DNA of 64,000 nucleotides from Deroplatys truncata (lineage: Eukaryota; Arthropoda; Insecta; Mantodea; Mantidae), in assembly GCA_030765065.1 (NCBI GenBank), contig CM060978.1:217329498-217393497 (forward strand), given 5' to 3'. The notes below the pieces were generated by a model. That model had not been told where the DNA came from. It made no database searches and saw nothing but the letters and a program-made list of their open reading frames with translations. Shown here piece after piece: positions 22,386 through 33,839 of this stretch. The position numbers were made by a program, and so were the translations under genes. Every line of letters starts with the position of its first letter. Position 1 is the first letter of the stretch.

Positions 22386-22744
22386 TTTTGGGGTCATTGT
22401 TCCATGGCGTTAGCTTGATGCTGGCCAGTTGGGTGCTCCAGTATCTGGTGATGTGATCAGATCAAATGGGCTAGACAACCTCATGAGCTTATTGCTGAAC
22501 CTAGTCTCAGACACAAAAAGGCTCATTGCCTCTTAATTGAAGATAATGCGGCAGGTTGTTGACTTTATCACAGGCCACAGCAACCTTTGCAAACATCTCC
22601 TTACTATGAAACCATTCAAGGCTCAAGTTTTAGGAAATATGCATTACTGAGAGAGACTTCCTCTCCCATATTATGCACATGTGGAGCTTTTGCACATTTG
22701 AGATATGTAACTTTAGGCTGTTATGTTCTTAGGTACTGAAGATA

Positions 22745-24071
22745 TGAGGTACGTCCAAAAAGTAAGTTCCGTTTCAATTTCTCTCCGCTGCAGCGCTGCG
22801 ATCGCAGTTCCGCACATGCGCGGTAGACGCTCTGTATCAAGGAGAAGAAACGTGCACCATTTTGAGATCGCTTTCAGCCACATACGCTTTGTTGTGCTTG
22901 TTTACAATGTCGGTGTTGATTGAAAATCCCACCGCTTGTGAAATCAGATCTGTGATTCGTTTTCTGAATGCTAGGAAAGTGAAACCAATTGAAATTTATC
23001 GGCAAATTTGCGATGTTTACGGACAAAATGCGATGAGTGATTCAATGGTGAGAAGAAGGGTCCGACAGTTCAATGAAGGACGTAGTGAAGTGCACGATGA
23101 AGAACGAAGTGGGCGTCCATCTTTGGTTACAGAAGAACTGGTTCACGCGATTGATGACAAGATCCAGGAAAACCGCAAGTTTACAATTAGTGCTCTCGCT
23201 ATGGAATTCCCCAAATCTCACGATCACTAATTCATGAAATTGTTACCGAAAAACTGAAATTTCGTAAACTTTGCTCTCGTTGGGTACCAAAGATTCTTAC
23301 TGAGCAACACAAAACAAACCGGATGGGTAGTGCACTTCAGTTTTTGACCCGTTATGATGAAGGCGGCGAAGAATTTCTGACACAGTCACAGGGGATGAAA
23401 CTTGGGTTTCTTACGACACCCCTGAAAGTAAGTGGCAATCAATGGAATGGAGGCACACTTCATCCCCAGCAGAGGTTAAGCCGAAACAAATCTTAACACC
23501 TCGAAAAATGATGTGAACAGTGTTCTGGGACTGGAAAGGCATCTTACTCATTGATTTCTTACCGCGTGGTCAAACAATCAAAGCAGATGTTTATTGCGAG
23601 ACACTTAGGAAATTGCGCCGCGCAATACAGAATAAGTGCCGAGGGTTGCTGTCAAAAGGTGTTGTTTTTCTTCACGACAACGCACGACCACACACTGCAA
23701 ATGTGACGCAAAACCTCCTACAGGGATTTGGCTGGGACGTGTTTGACCATCCTCCGTACAGCCCTGACCTCGCTCCTAGCGACTTTCATCTGTTCTTACA
23801 TCTCAAGTCTTTCCTTGGCGGTCAACACTTCAACAATGACAAAGAGCTGAAAGAAAATGTTTCCAACTGGTTGAAGACACAGGCGGCAAACTTCTAAGAA
23901 GAAGGTATACAAAAACTTGTGCCACGCTATGACAAATGCCTGCAAAATTTCGGCAGTTATGTGGAAAAGTAGTTTAAGAGTTGTAGAATTTTGTGCAATA
24001 AATAATTTTTCTGTATCTGTACACAATTTAATTTTATTACCAAACGGAACTTACTTTCTGGACGTACCACA
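22745..24071 (+). mobile_element. Mariner element, complete, inactive
   Basis: 1.33 kb. The left end reads TGAGGTACGTCCAAAAAGTA and the right end, reverse-complemented, TGTGGTACGTCCAGAAAGTA. It is flanked by TA on both sides (22743-22744, 24072-24073). The length and single transposase are usual for mariner. 22386-22742 is unassigned intron. Confidence 0.92.
22907..23972 (+). pseudogene. Mariner transposase (DD34D), frameshifted
   Basis: ATG at 22907 begins MSVLIENPTACEIRSVIRFL, followed by a paired helix-turn-helix (VYGQNAMSDSMVRRRVRQF; GRPSLV). The catalytic blocks are GDETWVSYDTPESKWQ (first Asp), HDNARPHT (second Asp) and YSPDLAPSDFHLF (third Asp), with 34 residues between the last two, the mariner spacing. 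The frame shifts near 23212 and again near 23380, with a stop near 23515 in place of a Trp/Ala region. The C terminus ends NFGSYVEK. All three catalytic residues survive; the gene is dead by frame. Confidence 0.9.
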
Positions 24072-24196
24072 TATTAAAAAGCTAATATCAGGGACATACT
24101 GTCCCTTTTGGTAAAGGTAGAGCTGAAGTAAGTAGTGTAGGGGGTACAATGGGCCTTCTTGGTCTAAGTGCAGGGCTCAGTTTTGAGCTCACCCAT

Positions 24197-24250
24197 TTAC
24201 CATCCATCCATCCATCCATCCATCCATCCATCCATCCATCTGTTCATCCA
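24197..24250. repeat. CATC microsatellite
   Basis: About 11 CATC units in a pyrimidine-rich stretch. Confidence 0.92.
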
Positions 24251-24544
24251 TCAGCCTGCCCACCTACCCCTTCCTCCCTCCATTGAAAGCTACATGAAGA
24301 AGTAATTTAAAGTATGCAGAATCCAACAACATTAAAACATTTTAAAGTAGTGTTTTTCTTTTTGTTCCTTTTATATTTACTTTTTAAACTTGTTTTAAGT
24401 TACACAATGTAACTCATATGTTGTAGCACGAATTTGAATTGTGTTTGATGATTCTGGGAAATAAGCAGTAGCTTATCTATTTTTCAAAAATCAATGTAAA
24501 TAAGTTATAAAACTTCTTTTGATGCAATTAAAATATTTACCTAG

Positions 24545-24760
24545 GGCAAACAATGCTGTGTTGGTGGCTTTATATGAGGCTGTGCATTTGAATCGCAATT
24601 TCATCACTACTCTTGCTCATACCCAGACGGATACCAGTGCACCTCCATCACCAAGCAACACACTTAATTCATCACAGCCCACACCAGATCTTTCGGTGGC
24701 GCCAGCTGTTGATATTTTTGCACAGCCATCAAATCTGCTAGTCACGTTCTTCCAATATTG
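24545..24760 (+). CDS. ARMH3: ARMH3 internal exon 3 of 8
   Basis: Encodes [20 protein letters not shown], a Ser/Thr/Pro-rich low-complexity stretch ([20 protein letters not shown]) and [11 protein letters not shown]. Vertebrate ARMH3 has [19 protein letters not shown], a similar Ser/Thr/Pro stretch, then SNLLITFLKY. Acceptor ACCTAG/GGC, donor TG/GTAAGT; 216 nt. The first base completes the Arg codon from the previous exon, and the last two begin a Cys codon. The Pro/Ser-rich part is probably a disordered loop between helical repeats. Confidence 0.94.
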
Positions 24761-25140
24761 GTAAGTGCATTAATTATGTACTGAAATATATAAAGCATAT
24801 TTAACATTATTTTAAGCTATAAAAGGAGAGAAGGAAAAGAAAATACCAGAGAATTGTATATCTTTGTGAAACTAAATGAAGACACAGGAGCTGAAAAATA
24901 GATAATGTTTTAATAATATAATGGCAATAGACTGCTAAGACCATGAAAAATTGAGTGTTAATGTAATAAATGTAACAAAAATAGTTAAAAACAATATAGC
25001 TCTTTTATTTATATTTCTATGAATTAATCAATCTGACTGAGGTATTAAGCTGGTTCACTCATGGTAAATGGTTTGTAAGTGAAATAGAATAGTAGATGAA
25101 CTAATAAGAAACTTGAAGTTGTAATATTTGAATGTTCCAG

Positions 25141-25361
25141 TTCCATAGTGATGCAAGATACAAAATCAGAAGCAAATGTAAATAATGTGAAGTTATGTTT
25201 CCTAATACTCACATGCATATCAGAGGACCAGTATGCTAACTCCCTCATGCATGATGTTAATCTTGTGTTCAAAGTGCAGCTGCATCGTCTGCCAATGAGA
25301 CATCGTAAATTAAGTCCAGAGAAAGCATCACCTTCGCAACCCCTCGCTTCAACGCTACTAG
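25141..25361 (+). CDS. ARMH3: ARMH3 internal exon 4 of 8
   Basis: Encodes SIVMQDTKSEANVNNVKLCF, then LILTCISEDQYANSLMHD and LHRLPMRHRK. The vertebrate counterpart is SSIVMQDTKDEHR...KLCLIILTCIAEDQYAD...LHRMPMRHRK. Acceptor TTCCAG/TTCC, donor TAG/GTAAGC; 221 nt, entering after two codon bases and leaving after one. The upstream intron is only 380 bp. This begins the most conserved part of the protein. Confidence 0.95.
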
Positions 25362-26508
25362 GTAAGCAGCAACATTTACAGAATTTGATTTTTGTTTGGG
25401 CATATGTAAGTAAAAACTAATTTTCCATTATTATTTGCATAAATGAAACAATTTGCTGTGTTATGACATAGATCTTTATTGTTCTGGTCACCATAAAAAA
25501 CTGAATAGTCCTGAATGCAAAATGAGGATACGCTATGTGTGGTTTTTTTTTGTGCGTGCGTGCGCGCGCGTGTGCTTGCTTACTTAATGACTTTGGGAGA
25601 GATTAATGCTGTAGAAAATTTGAATTTTAAAAAAATGATGGCTTATAAAATTTTATTTGTCTTTAGCATACAAATTTCACAATCAGCATTTCATGACTTT
25701 CACAGTTTCTTGCTTTGTTCTACATGTTTGCTGAGTTAAATATACAGAATTTTCATAAAGTTCTTATGCATATAGGCCAGTTCATTTTATTTGTCCAAAT
25801 TTTTCTGACTTGTTCTACTCAGGTCAGGCTGAATCACAGGTTTTCAAGTATACATAAACACCTTCTGCTGCTAAGACATGATATTCTTGCTCGATCCTGG
25901 TGTAGAGGTGGATAACACTGCAAACCCAGGACTTCAAAGACTCAATAGTTTTGTGGATTAAAATATGGTGGCCATGGATTGAACAAATGTTCTGGAAACA
26001 TGTAATTAACTAATCTCACACAGCTTTGGCATTGCACATTGGAGTGCCATTGTGCAAGAGCTAAACTTAATGCTCTCCACTGATACACATTGTTGGCATT
26101 TGTCAATCTCCTGTCATTCCCATATAAATTTTACCGTTTCATACTTGGAAACAAATTAAGCCTATGATATTGATCTTTCCAAATGCCACAACAAATCAGG
26201 CTGCTGCCGTTAGAGGAATCAAGTCCTCTTTAGATGTAGTATATAGTCTGATTTTTAAAAGAAGTTACTTGACAACCATCACTTTGTCCATGTGGAAATG
26301 TGCAATGCTGCCAGTATAGCAGGTGCCTTCCTATCTCCCTTGTTCCGAGTTTCCAGCACTACAAACAAGTGTTTGGATATCTCCCATATCAGGAATAACA
26401 TTGTGGATGTAACCTGTATTGGCCTACTTTAAGAACAAGAAGTATTTGTTGTCAATACGAATTCATTGCATTGTTGTGTCTTAACAGGTGTGATTCTGAA
26501 TACCTATA

Positions 26509-27648
26509 CAGGATGACTCTTTATTGCTGTCATATATTTGGGGGACGTGTTCCTGACATCAAAACAGTTAAAAAAGTTCATATGAACATGGGTCTGAAAA
26601 TCATTTTATTTCAGAACAACACAAAATTGAAAGTTACAAAAATTGTTCGAAGGGGCTTCCTCTTGCTTCAATGCATGTAGTAAGCCTGCGTTACATGCTC
26701 TGGCATACTCTGTTGAAAATTTCTGATGTGTTTCGTATTTGATCAAATCCAGTTTGGATACATCCTCTCAAAATGTCAACATCAGGTATAGAAGTCGCAT
26801 AAACCAATGACTTCAAATGTCCCCAGACGAAGAAATCCATTGGATTCAAATCAGGTGATCGAGCAGGCCATGCAATAGGTCCCCCTCGACCAATCCATCT
26901 TTGCGGAAATCGATCATTCAAACACTTACGAACTAACATACTGAAATGAGCTGGAGCACTATTGTGAAAAAACCACATTCGTTGGATGATGTCCAGAGGC
27001 ACATTATCAGTTAAGTGATGCAACTCATTTCTGAGAAACTGGAGATAGATTTGTCCATTCAGACGCGGAGGGAAGAAGTAGGGACCAATAAGGTGATCAT
27101 GAATGATTCCACTCCAAACATTGAGAGAGAACCTCTGTTGATGGCTGTTCTGTTGTACTTCATTAGGATTTTCAAATGCACAGTTATGAGTGTTATGAAA
27201 ATTGAAGAAGCCGTCGCGAGTTAAACCAGTCTCATCCGGAATAAGATACAGGCTAGAAAATCGATGAACACAGCACACTGCTGTAACATGCATTGACAGA
27301 AACGTCTTCTTGGCTCAAAGTCCACGTCATTTAATCCTTGCACACGTTGAAGGTGATATGGGTACAGAAGATTTTCATGCAGAATTCTCCAGATAGTCAT
27401 ATGACTAACTCTTTCCCTTACAGCCATACGTCTTGTGCTTTGTAATGGGTCTGCATCCACAGCACGAAGAACTCGTTCTTCAAGCTCAATGCCTCATACC
27501 GCTCTTGGTCTCCCGACATCCCTAGTACTCCTTTCAAATGCGCCATTCTCTCTCAAGCATTGGTGAATTTGTGCGAATGTTCTTGCACACAGTAACAGCC
27601 TGTCAGGGTACCTTTCTGCATAAAGTTCACATGCTCATGCTGCATTGC
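26509..27648 (-). mobile_element. DD41D mariner-like element, copy 1, cut by PLE-B
   Basis: The left end is TA then CAGGATGACTCTTTATTG..., matching the outer end of copy 2 (reverse complement of 59864 leftwards: CAGGATGTATCTTTATTGG). It follows copy 2 closely until CATGCTGCATTGC at 27648, where PLE-B sequence begins. The remaining end of about 200 bp is not found after PLE-B, so it was lost. 25370-26500 is intron with nothing recognised. Confidence 0.82.
26691..27480 (-). pseudogene. DD41D-type transposase, copy 1
   Basis: Two overlapping minus-strand frames. N-terminal: RERVSHMTIWRILHENLLYP and LNDVDFEPRRRFCQ. Catalytic part: DETGLTRDGFFNFHNTHN (first Asp), WFFHNSAPAHFS and SPDLNPMDFFVWGHLKSLVY (third Asp). 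The second catalytic position is Asn (HNS) where copy 2 has HDG, so this copy is catalytically dead as well as frameshifted near 27225. The spacing from second to third catalytic residue is 41. Confidence 0.8.
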
Positions 27649-27659
27649 TTCTAGCTGGA

Positions 27660-29035
27660 CCACTTCATAGAGAAACTCGGGCACATTCAGCTAGAAGCTG
27701 GGGACCGCTTAGTGAGCTTTGATGTTGTCTCATTATTTACCAAAGTACCGATAAAAGACGCCTTAAGTCACATTCAAGAACTGTTCCCAAAGGACATCAC
27801 AGAGCTGTTTTGTCACTGCCTTACAGCTAATTCCTTTCAATGGGACAACAATTTTTATGAACAGATCGAGGGAGTCGCAATGGGCAGTCCTCTGAGCCCG
27901 GTTATTGCCAACTTTTTTATGGAAAAGTTTGAGCAGTCAGCACTCGCCAGCACTCCTCTCAAACCGAAGACCTGGTTACGTTATGTCAATGATACGTTTG
28001 TGGTGTGGAACCACGGGGAAGACACCTTAGATCAATTTCTGCTGCACCTAAACAGCCTAAATCCCAATATACAATTTACAATGGAGAAACAAAAAGACAA
28101 CACTTTGGCCTTCTTAGATGTAAAAGTCATGAGAACACCAAACCTCGGTCTAGAATGCAGTATATACAGGAAGCCCACCCACACAGATCGATACCTAAAC
28201 AAAACATCACACTACCACCCCAGGCAGAAACAAGGAGTGATAAAAACTCTCACAGAATGGGCAAAAAGAATCTGCAACGAAAAATATTTGAAAGAAGAAC
28301 TTGAACATCTAAATTCGGCCTTCCAGGCCAATGGCTACATGCGGAAAGAAATCCGGCGCACGCTTCATCCTAGGCGCCCTACGGAAAAGAAGGATCACCG
28401 CACAACAAGCACGGCCTTCCTCTCCTACATTAAGAATGTTTCCGATCGAATAGGCAAACTTCTGCGCTCATACGGGATTGACACGGTCTACAGACCAACA
28501 CAAAAATCAAGGACTTGCTGAAATCAGCCAAAGATAAGCGTCACCCGCATACATCTGCAGGTGTTTACAAAGTGCCCTGTAGCTGCGACAAGGTTTACAT
28601 AGGCACTACTATGCGCAGCGTGGCCATGAGACTGAAAGAACACGAGTGTCACAGCAGATTGGGACAAACAGAAAAATCATCCGTGGCGGAACACTCGCTA
28701 TTATTTGGCCATGACATCGGCTTCAAAGAAACCAAAGTTTTATCTACAACTACAAACTACCATGCTCGACTACAGAGGGAGGCCATTGAAATATATAAAC
28801 ACAAAAACAATTTTAACCGGAAAGAAGAAGCTCTCCATGTGCATAAAGCCTGGACACCTATCTTGGAGAAACAGATACATAGAAATAGCAGACATAATAA
28901 TACCTCGCCAAATCCACCCACTCCCAGAGATGCGACCAATCACTTCACAGGACCTCACAGTAAGGGCCCCTCCCCCCACTATATAAGAGCGCCATCCTCC
29001 GGTCTCCACATTCAGACTCCGACCATACAGACACT
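27660..29035 (+). pseudogene. PLE-B reverse transcriptase / GIY-YIG endonuclease
   Basis: The open frame begins right after a stop at the insertion junction: LDHFIEKLGHIQLEAGDRLV, then SFDVVSLFTKVPI (RT motif A, catalytic Asp), GVAMGSPLSPVIANFFME, and the active-site block RYVNDTFVVW. The family has YVDD, so the first catalytic Asp is Asn. A frameshift at about 28515 separates RT from the endonuclease: AGVYKVPCSCDKVYIGTTMR, then RLKEHE and AEHSLLFGHDI. The tail after about 28930 is Pro/Thr-rich, and the biological stop is uncertain because the frame stays open to 29276. Confidence 0.85.
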
Positions 29036-29045
29036 GAATCATTTC

Positions 29046-29086
29046 ACCCTGAAGATGCCAAGCGCTGTACTTGGCGAAATGTCGGT
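29046..29086 (+). ncRNA. Hammerhead ribozyme-like motif of PLE-B
   Basis: ACC then CTGAAGA (29049-29055), a strong stem II pairing GCCAAG with CTTGGC, then GAAA, TGT as minimal stem III, C as the cleavage base, and GGT pairing with the leading ACC. The sequence differs from PLE-A in all helices yet preserves the pairing, which is covariation support for the fold. Confidence 0.75.
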
Positions 29087-29139
29087 ATCCACGATGCCTT
29101 CTAGACCACGGCCTACAAGCCCGGATAGTTGTAATTCAT

Positions 29140-30051
29140 TTATTAATCTTTTAGCCATTCTTTCTTTTTATATATTTCTTGCCATATACTCCTTTTGTAT
29201 AATTTCACAAAAAAGCACATCACAGGAGTTTTTACCGTATAGACATTTACCATTTTGGCATATGTTACAGAACTGAACTTTCAGATACTCTTTGGTATTA
29301 AATGAGTTTCTGATGTTTTAGTACGTAAAATATTCATTACTGGCAGAGCACCTATTAGCTTTGCTTTGTATGTCTTCTTTTCCATATGTCATTTTGTACA
29401 TGTGAAACACTTCATAAACCCCTGCACATGGAGATGAAATTTTATATTTAGTCTGAACAATATAAGTTGTAAGTTGTAAGTTTGGGAACGACTGATGCAA
29501 AGTTGATTGCTTTAAATGGAAAGCCTCATACAACTGTATGCTTTTTAGTGAAACTGCTGCATGTCCAAATAGGAAGTTTTATAAGAGTATAGAGAGTTTT
29601 TAACATTTTTAAGCAAACTGCTATATATGTGGAGCTCAAATTGTATATATGTGCTCAAAATGCCTTTATTGACTCATTTCAGTTTTGGTTGAAATCTGTT
29701 GATCTATTGATAGATTATAGGGTGAGCCTCCTAAACACTGATGACTTCTAGGTTTATTGCCCAAAATATTCTTAATAATAATTTTTATAAATGCCATGAT
29801 GAAACAAATGTATTTGAAGTTTAACACTGTTCATGCTTCCACAAACTTGTTACCAATTTGTATCGGTTTTGAAAACACCTATATGAACATCACTGAGTTA
29901 TAGATAGAGAGCACATTGTAAGTCAGTAGAACAATGTAAACAGCACTATAAATATCCCTATTGTAAACTTGTGTAAGTTTAACAACATCTTTTACTTTTT
30001 TGCTTGAAATAAAATCAAGTTACTAATATCCCATTATCATTTTTGTTTCAG
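29140..30051. other. Intron sequence, nothing recognised
   Basis: AT-rich. The missing end of the DD41D copy is not here. The 3' part before 30051 is pyrimidine-rich, as expected ahead of the exon 5 acceptor. Confidence 0.5.
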
Positions 30052-30284
30052 ATTTGTTAGTTGAATTTATCATGAGCCATATGATGAAGAAGCTGCCAAT
30101 GGAATTGTACCTACATTGTGTAGGTGTAATACATAGAGTACTGTGCTACCAAAAACGCTGCAGGGTCCGTCTTAATTACCAATGGAAGGAACTTTGGACG
30201 GCATTGATCACCCTTCTGAAGTTTCTTTTGGCTAATGAGAATCATTTAGCCAAGAAGATGAATATTTTTCACCTTGCTTTACAT
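30052..30284 (+). CDS. ARMH3: ARMH3 internal exon 5 of 8
   Basis: Encodes [20 protein letters not shown], then [39 protein letters not shown] and [11 protein letters not shown]. The vertebrate counterpart includes [20 protein letters not shown] and ELWSALINLLKFLL. This is the most strongly conserved block, alpha-helical throughout. Acceptor GTTTCAG/ATT, donor CAT/GTATGA; 233 nt. The first two bases complete Asp; ends at a codon boundary. Confidence 0.96.
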
Positions 30285-30371
30285 GTATGAAGTATTTTCT
30301 ATTTCACTATGTGGTGTAGCTTTATAGACCAAAAATTATAATTTTTCAAGTGAGGACAATTTTTCTTTCAG

Positions 30372-30498
30372 GTTATAAATATTTTTAATTTGTTCATAAC
30401 ATATGGAGATACATTTCTTCCTTCACCTGGCAGCTATGATGAACTTTATTATGAACTAATCCGCATGCATCAGGTGTTTGACAATCTTTATTCAATGG
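30372..30498 (+). CDS. ARMH3: ARMH3 internal exon 6 of 8
   Basis: Encodes [20 protein letters not shown] followed by [20 protein letters not shown]. Almost identical to the vertebrate text ([36 protein letters not shown]). Acceptor TCTTTCAG/GTT, donor ATGG/GTTAGT; 127 nt, phase 0 to phase 1. The preceding intron is only 87 bp. Confidence 0.96.
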
Positions 30499-30587
30499 GT
30501 TAGTATTTATAATATATGAAGAAATACAAAAGAGTGTTAATAATATAGGTGCAAACGTTCTGAAAGTGAATATTGATATGTTTGCAG

Positions 30588-30663
30588 CAATGAGGTACTC
30601 AATGATTGATGGAGAGTTTAAGGACAATGCTTTAAGACTGACAAATAGTTTAATAAATGTGAG
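30588..30663 (+). CDS. ARMH3: ARMH3 internal exon 7 of 8
   Basis: Encodes AMRYSMIDGEFKDNALRLTN and SLINV. It corresponds to the less conserved vertebrate segment ending KVTHALVNIR. Acceptor TTTGCAG/CAA, donor GAG/GTAAGT; 76 nt, phase 1 to phase 2. The assignment rests on position, phase and the shared ending. The preceding intron is 89 bp. Confidence 0.9.
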
Positions 30664-30884
30664 GTAAGTAACTTTATTATTAATAGATTTAAGGTGTGAT
30701 GTAGGCAAGTTATGTGAAAAACTGAATTTATTCTAATATTTTTATTTGATTGATTATAAATTTTGGAACACAACAACAACAACAACAATAATAATAATAA
30801 TAATAATAATAACAACAACTTTATTGCAGTCAATAGACTCTTACAAGAGCATCTGACACTGTCAATTATAGCTATACAATACAA

Positions 30885-31052
30885 TTTACTTAATAATATT
30901 TACATATGTACATATATCCATTATAATTCAGTAATAGCATTTCTCTATCAGGAATGATTAATACAGTTGACTTAATAATATTTACATAAGTATACATATC
31001 CATTATAATTCACTAATATTATACAAGCATTTCTCTATCAGGAATAATTTTA
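30885..31052 (-). repeat. Tandem duplication in LINE 1 3' untranslated region
   Basis: Two copies of a unit of about 75-80 bp containing TTAATAATATTTACATA, then CATTATAATTCA and CATTTCTCTATCAGGAAT, at about 30887-30954 and 30970-31045. The second copy's right end overlaps the ORF2 stop region. Confidence 0.8.
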
Positions 31053-33629
31053 GGACAGTTAAATTTTGAATCTCTTGTATTCTTAATTGCACTTGATAAT
31101 TTATTATATAGTATAGCTCCCATTTTATATGGGTCCTTATTTGTTTGAGTTTTATTCGTGCTCACCCTATGGAAATCGTTTGCTCTTCTCATATCGTATG
31201 AATGACAGTCTTTATTGAGTATGTTAAATTTCTTTCTATTTTTAACAAGTATAATGGTTTTAAACACATACAGTGAAACTACAGTTAGGATGTTTTGTGT
31301 TATAAATGTTTCATGGCAGGATTGCCCAAACCGAAGGTTGAACACAGTTCTTACGCACTTTTTTTGTATTTTTAATAATCTGTCCATATTGGTTTTACTT
31401 GTTCCCCCCCAAATTTCAATACCATATGTTAGATGTGGGTAAATGATGCCATAGTATGCTGCTTTAAGAATATTGGTGTCTCCGTATTTTGCTAATTGTC
31501 TCAATAGGTACAGCCCTGTGTTCATTTTTTTACAGATAATTTCTATGTGTATGTTGTAAGATAAAGTTTCTTCTATGTGTATGCCCAGAAATTTATAGCT
31601 TCTTACCTGTTCTAAAGCAGTATTGTTAATGTTTATATTTATATTATTGTTTTGAAACGTCATGCATTTTGTTTTTTTTATATTTAACTTTAGTCCATTG
31701 TATAGGAGATAATGTGATATTTCATCTATTGCATTTGTCATTTTACCTTCTAAACATTCTTTACTTTCACTCCATCATATTACAGATGTATCTTCTGCGT
31801 AGGAGATCACCTTGTTGTTTTCCGGTTTCGGTAAATTATTTATATAGATCAAAAAAAGTGTGGGTCCCAGTACTGATCCTTGTGGTACCCCCGATTTTAC
31901 TAAATTATACTCTGATTTAATGGTGTGTATAGTGTCACCTTTTTTCCAATTTATTTCTGTGAATGCACTCGGTTTTTAAGATATGTTGCTAGTAGTTTAT
32001 TAATGTGTCCTCTGAAACCGTAGTATTCTAATTTTGTCATTAAGTGGTCATGGGACACAGAATCAAAAGCTTTGGAGAGGTCTAGGTAAATCCCTGCTGT
32101 GTTTTTACGGGTATCTTTCAATTCCAACAATTTATGTACATATTCCGCTATAGCTGTGATGGTTGATAATTTATTTCTAAATCCATGTTGAAATTAATTA
32201 AGGGTATTATTAGATTTTAAAAAACTATTTATCCTAACTATAAGTACTCTCTCGTAGACTTTGCTGAATACTGAGGTTAGAGTTATTGGTCTGTAATTAC
32301 TGACATTTGTGTTTGAACCTTTTTTGTGAATAAGTCGTACCACACTAATCTTTAATATTTCTGGGAATATGTCATCATTCATTGAGTAATTTATTAAATG
32401 CACCAGTATACACAGTAATTCTTATTTGCAATGCTTTAGTGTTATAGATAATATGCCATCCCATCCGGAGGATTGCTAATTTTTAAAGTTGCTTATTATT
32501 TTATATATTTCATCATCATTTGTCTCATGCAGGTACAGGCTATTCACTGCTGTATTGCCTTTAGTTTTCTTACTGTGTATGTTGCTAGTTATAAGACTAT
32601 CGCTAATGTTTATAAAGAAGTTGTTAAATAATTCGCAGATTTCAGTAGGGTCATGTAGTACTTCCCCATCTTGGCTCAGACATATATTTGAGTATTCACC
32701 TATTTGGGCTTTACTTTGCTTGTTTATAATACCCCACACAGTTTTTTTAGTATTATTGGAGTTCCCTTTATTTTTTTCCCTATTTGTTCTGCTTTTAGAT
32801 ATATCAACGCTTTCCAGTATTGCTTTTTATACTTATTATAGGTATTAATGTAAGCATTTAATCTGGTGGATTGAAAGAATTCATACATAGTTTTCATTTT
32901 ATTTTTTAAATGTACAAGTTCAGGCGGCAAGGTTAACTTCTCTTTCGTTTTATGTTTAATCATACTTTTCAACTGAGGGCAAGTTTCATTGAAGTGGAGA
33001 GTAAATTTTTGTATAAAAGCCTTCCATTTCTCATGTGTGTTGTGTATATTATTTATCTCTACCCATTCCTCTTTAGCAAGCCTATCCTTTAGTTTATCTA
33101 GGTTACATTTTCATGTGTCCCTAACGTGCCTGTATATGGTGTCTTTCATTTGGCTGAAGCAGTTGTAAATATTAATAATTTGACCCCTATGGTCTGACAC
33201 ATGAAATTCATTATTTATAGTGGAAAATCTATTTTTATTTAAATTTGTTATTATGTGATCTATTGAGCTGCTAGAGTGATCTGTGATTCTAGTGGGCCCT
33301 TGAGAGACAATATTCAAGTAAAAGCTATCGAGGATATCCCGTAGATCTCTGTTTTCCGCGTCTACAGTAAAGTCACCTAGGATGATTGTGTGTTGGTTGA
33401 ATGTAATTTTGTGCAGTATATTTTCCAGATGAATTAGGAACACCTGTATACTTGAGTTAGGGGATCTATAAACACCAATAATGAGTACATGTTCCAAAGG
33501 TGTTTCATTTTCCAACCTAAGTTTATTAAAAAATTTAAATACCTTGGCAGTGCAACTGTGCCACACCCCTTTTTTCAGATCAGACAACAGCCCTATTTTT
33601 GTTTGTGTGTATTTACCTAGTCCAGCCAT
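31019..33629 (-). pseudogene. LINE 1 ORF2: endonuclease and reverse transcriptase
   Basis: Endonuclease at 33629-33111: LIIGVYRSPNSS, IILGDFTVDAENRD (family GDFN), SSSIDHIITN and the VSDHRGQ motif with the catalytic Asp-His. Linker 32972-32476. RT at 32403-31019: VVRLIHKKGSNTNVSNYRPI, then the catalytic block SYAEDTSVI (family YADD, so one Asp is Glu), and NGLKLNIKKTKCM. The C-terminal part LRQLAKYGDTNILKAAYYGI to VRTVFNLRFGQSC is intact. At least four frame breaks or stops lie between these pieces. Confidence 0.84.
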
Positions 33630-33839
33630 AAGTTCTATTACAAAGTTTTTTTTATAGTGGTAAAATGTATTATAATGTTTTTTTTAGTTTGACCATGGCA
33701 CCTGACATCTACATGTATTCAATGCTAAATGCGCATATTATTATTCAAAATGATCCCATTTTGCCCTGATACAGGACCTAAGTTTATCAATAACACCATG
33801 CACTGTTCATTATAACGAATTGTAACTTTGATATACATT

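Larger units (their letters stand above)
27649..29136 (+). mobile_element. Penelope-like retroelement, 5'-truncated (PLE-B)
   Basis: Starts abruptly inside the RT domain at the junction with the DD41D element. It carries the rest of RT, GIY-YIG, a hammerhead motif and 3' sequence ending near GCCTACAAGCCCGG. The 3' limit is approximate. It differs strongly from PLE-A in sequence, so two PLE families are present. 5' truncation is normal for these elements. Confidence 0.88.
30772..33665 (-). mobile_element. LINE 1 (antisense to ARMH3), near full ORF2, decayed
   Basis: Endonuclease, linker, RT and a 3' untranslated region read on the minus strand. It ends TGCAATAAAG followed by a GTT/ATT repeat tail (30772-30822 on +). 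The 3' untranslated region holds two tandem copies of a 70-bp unit. The 5' end is near 33665, close to the start of LINE 2 in the opposite orientation. A trinucleotide tail next to an AATAAAG end, with no poly(A), suggests a Jockey/CR1-group LINE. Confidence 0.85.
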
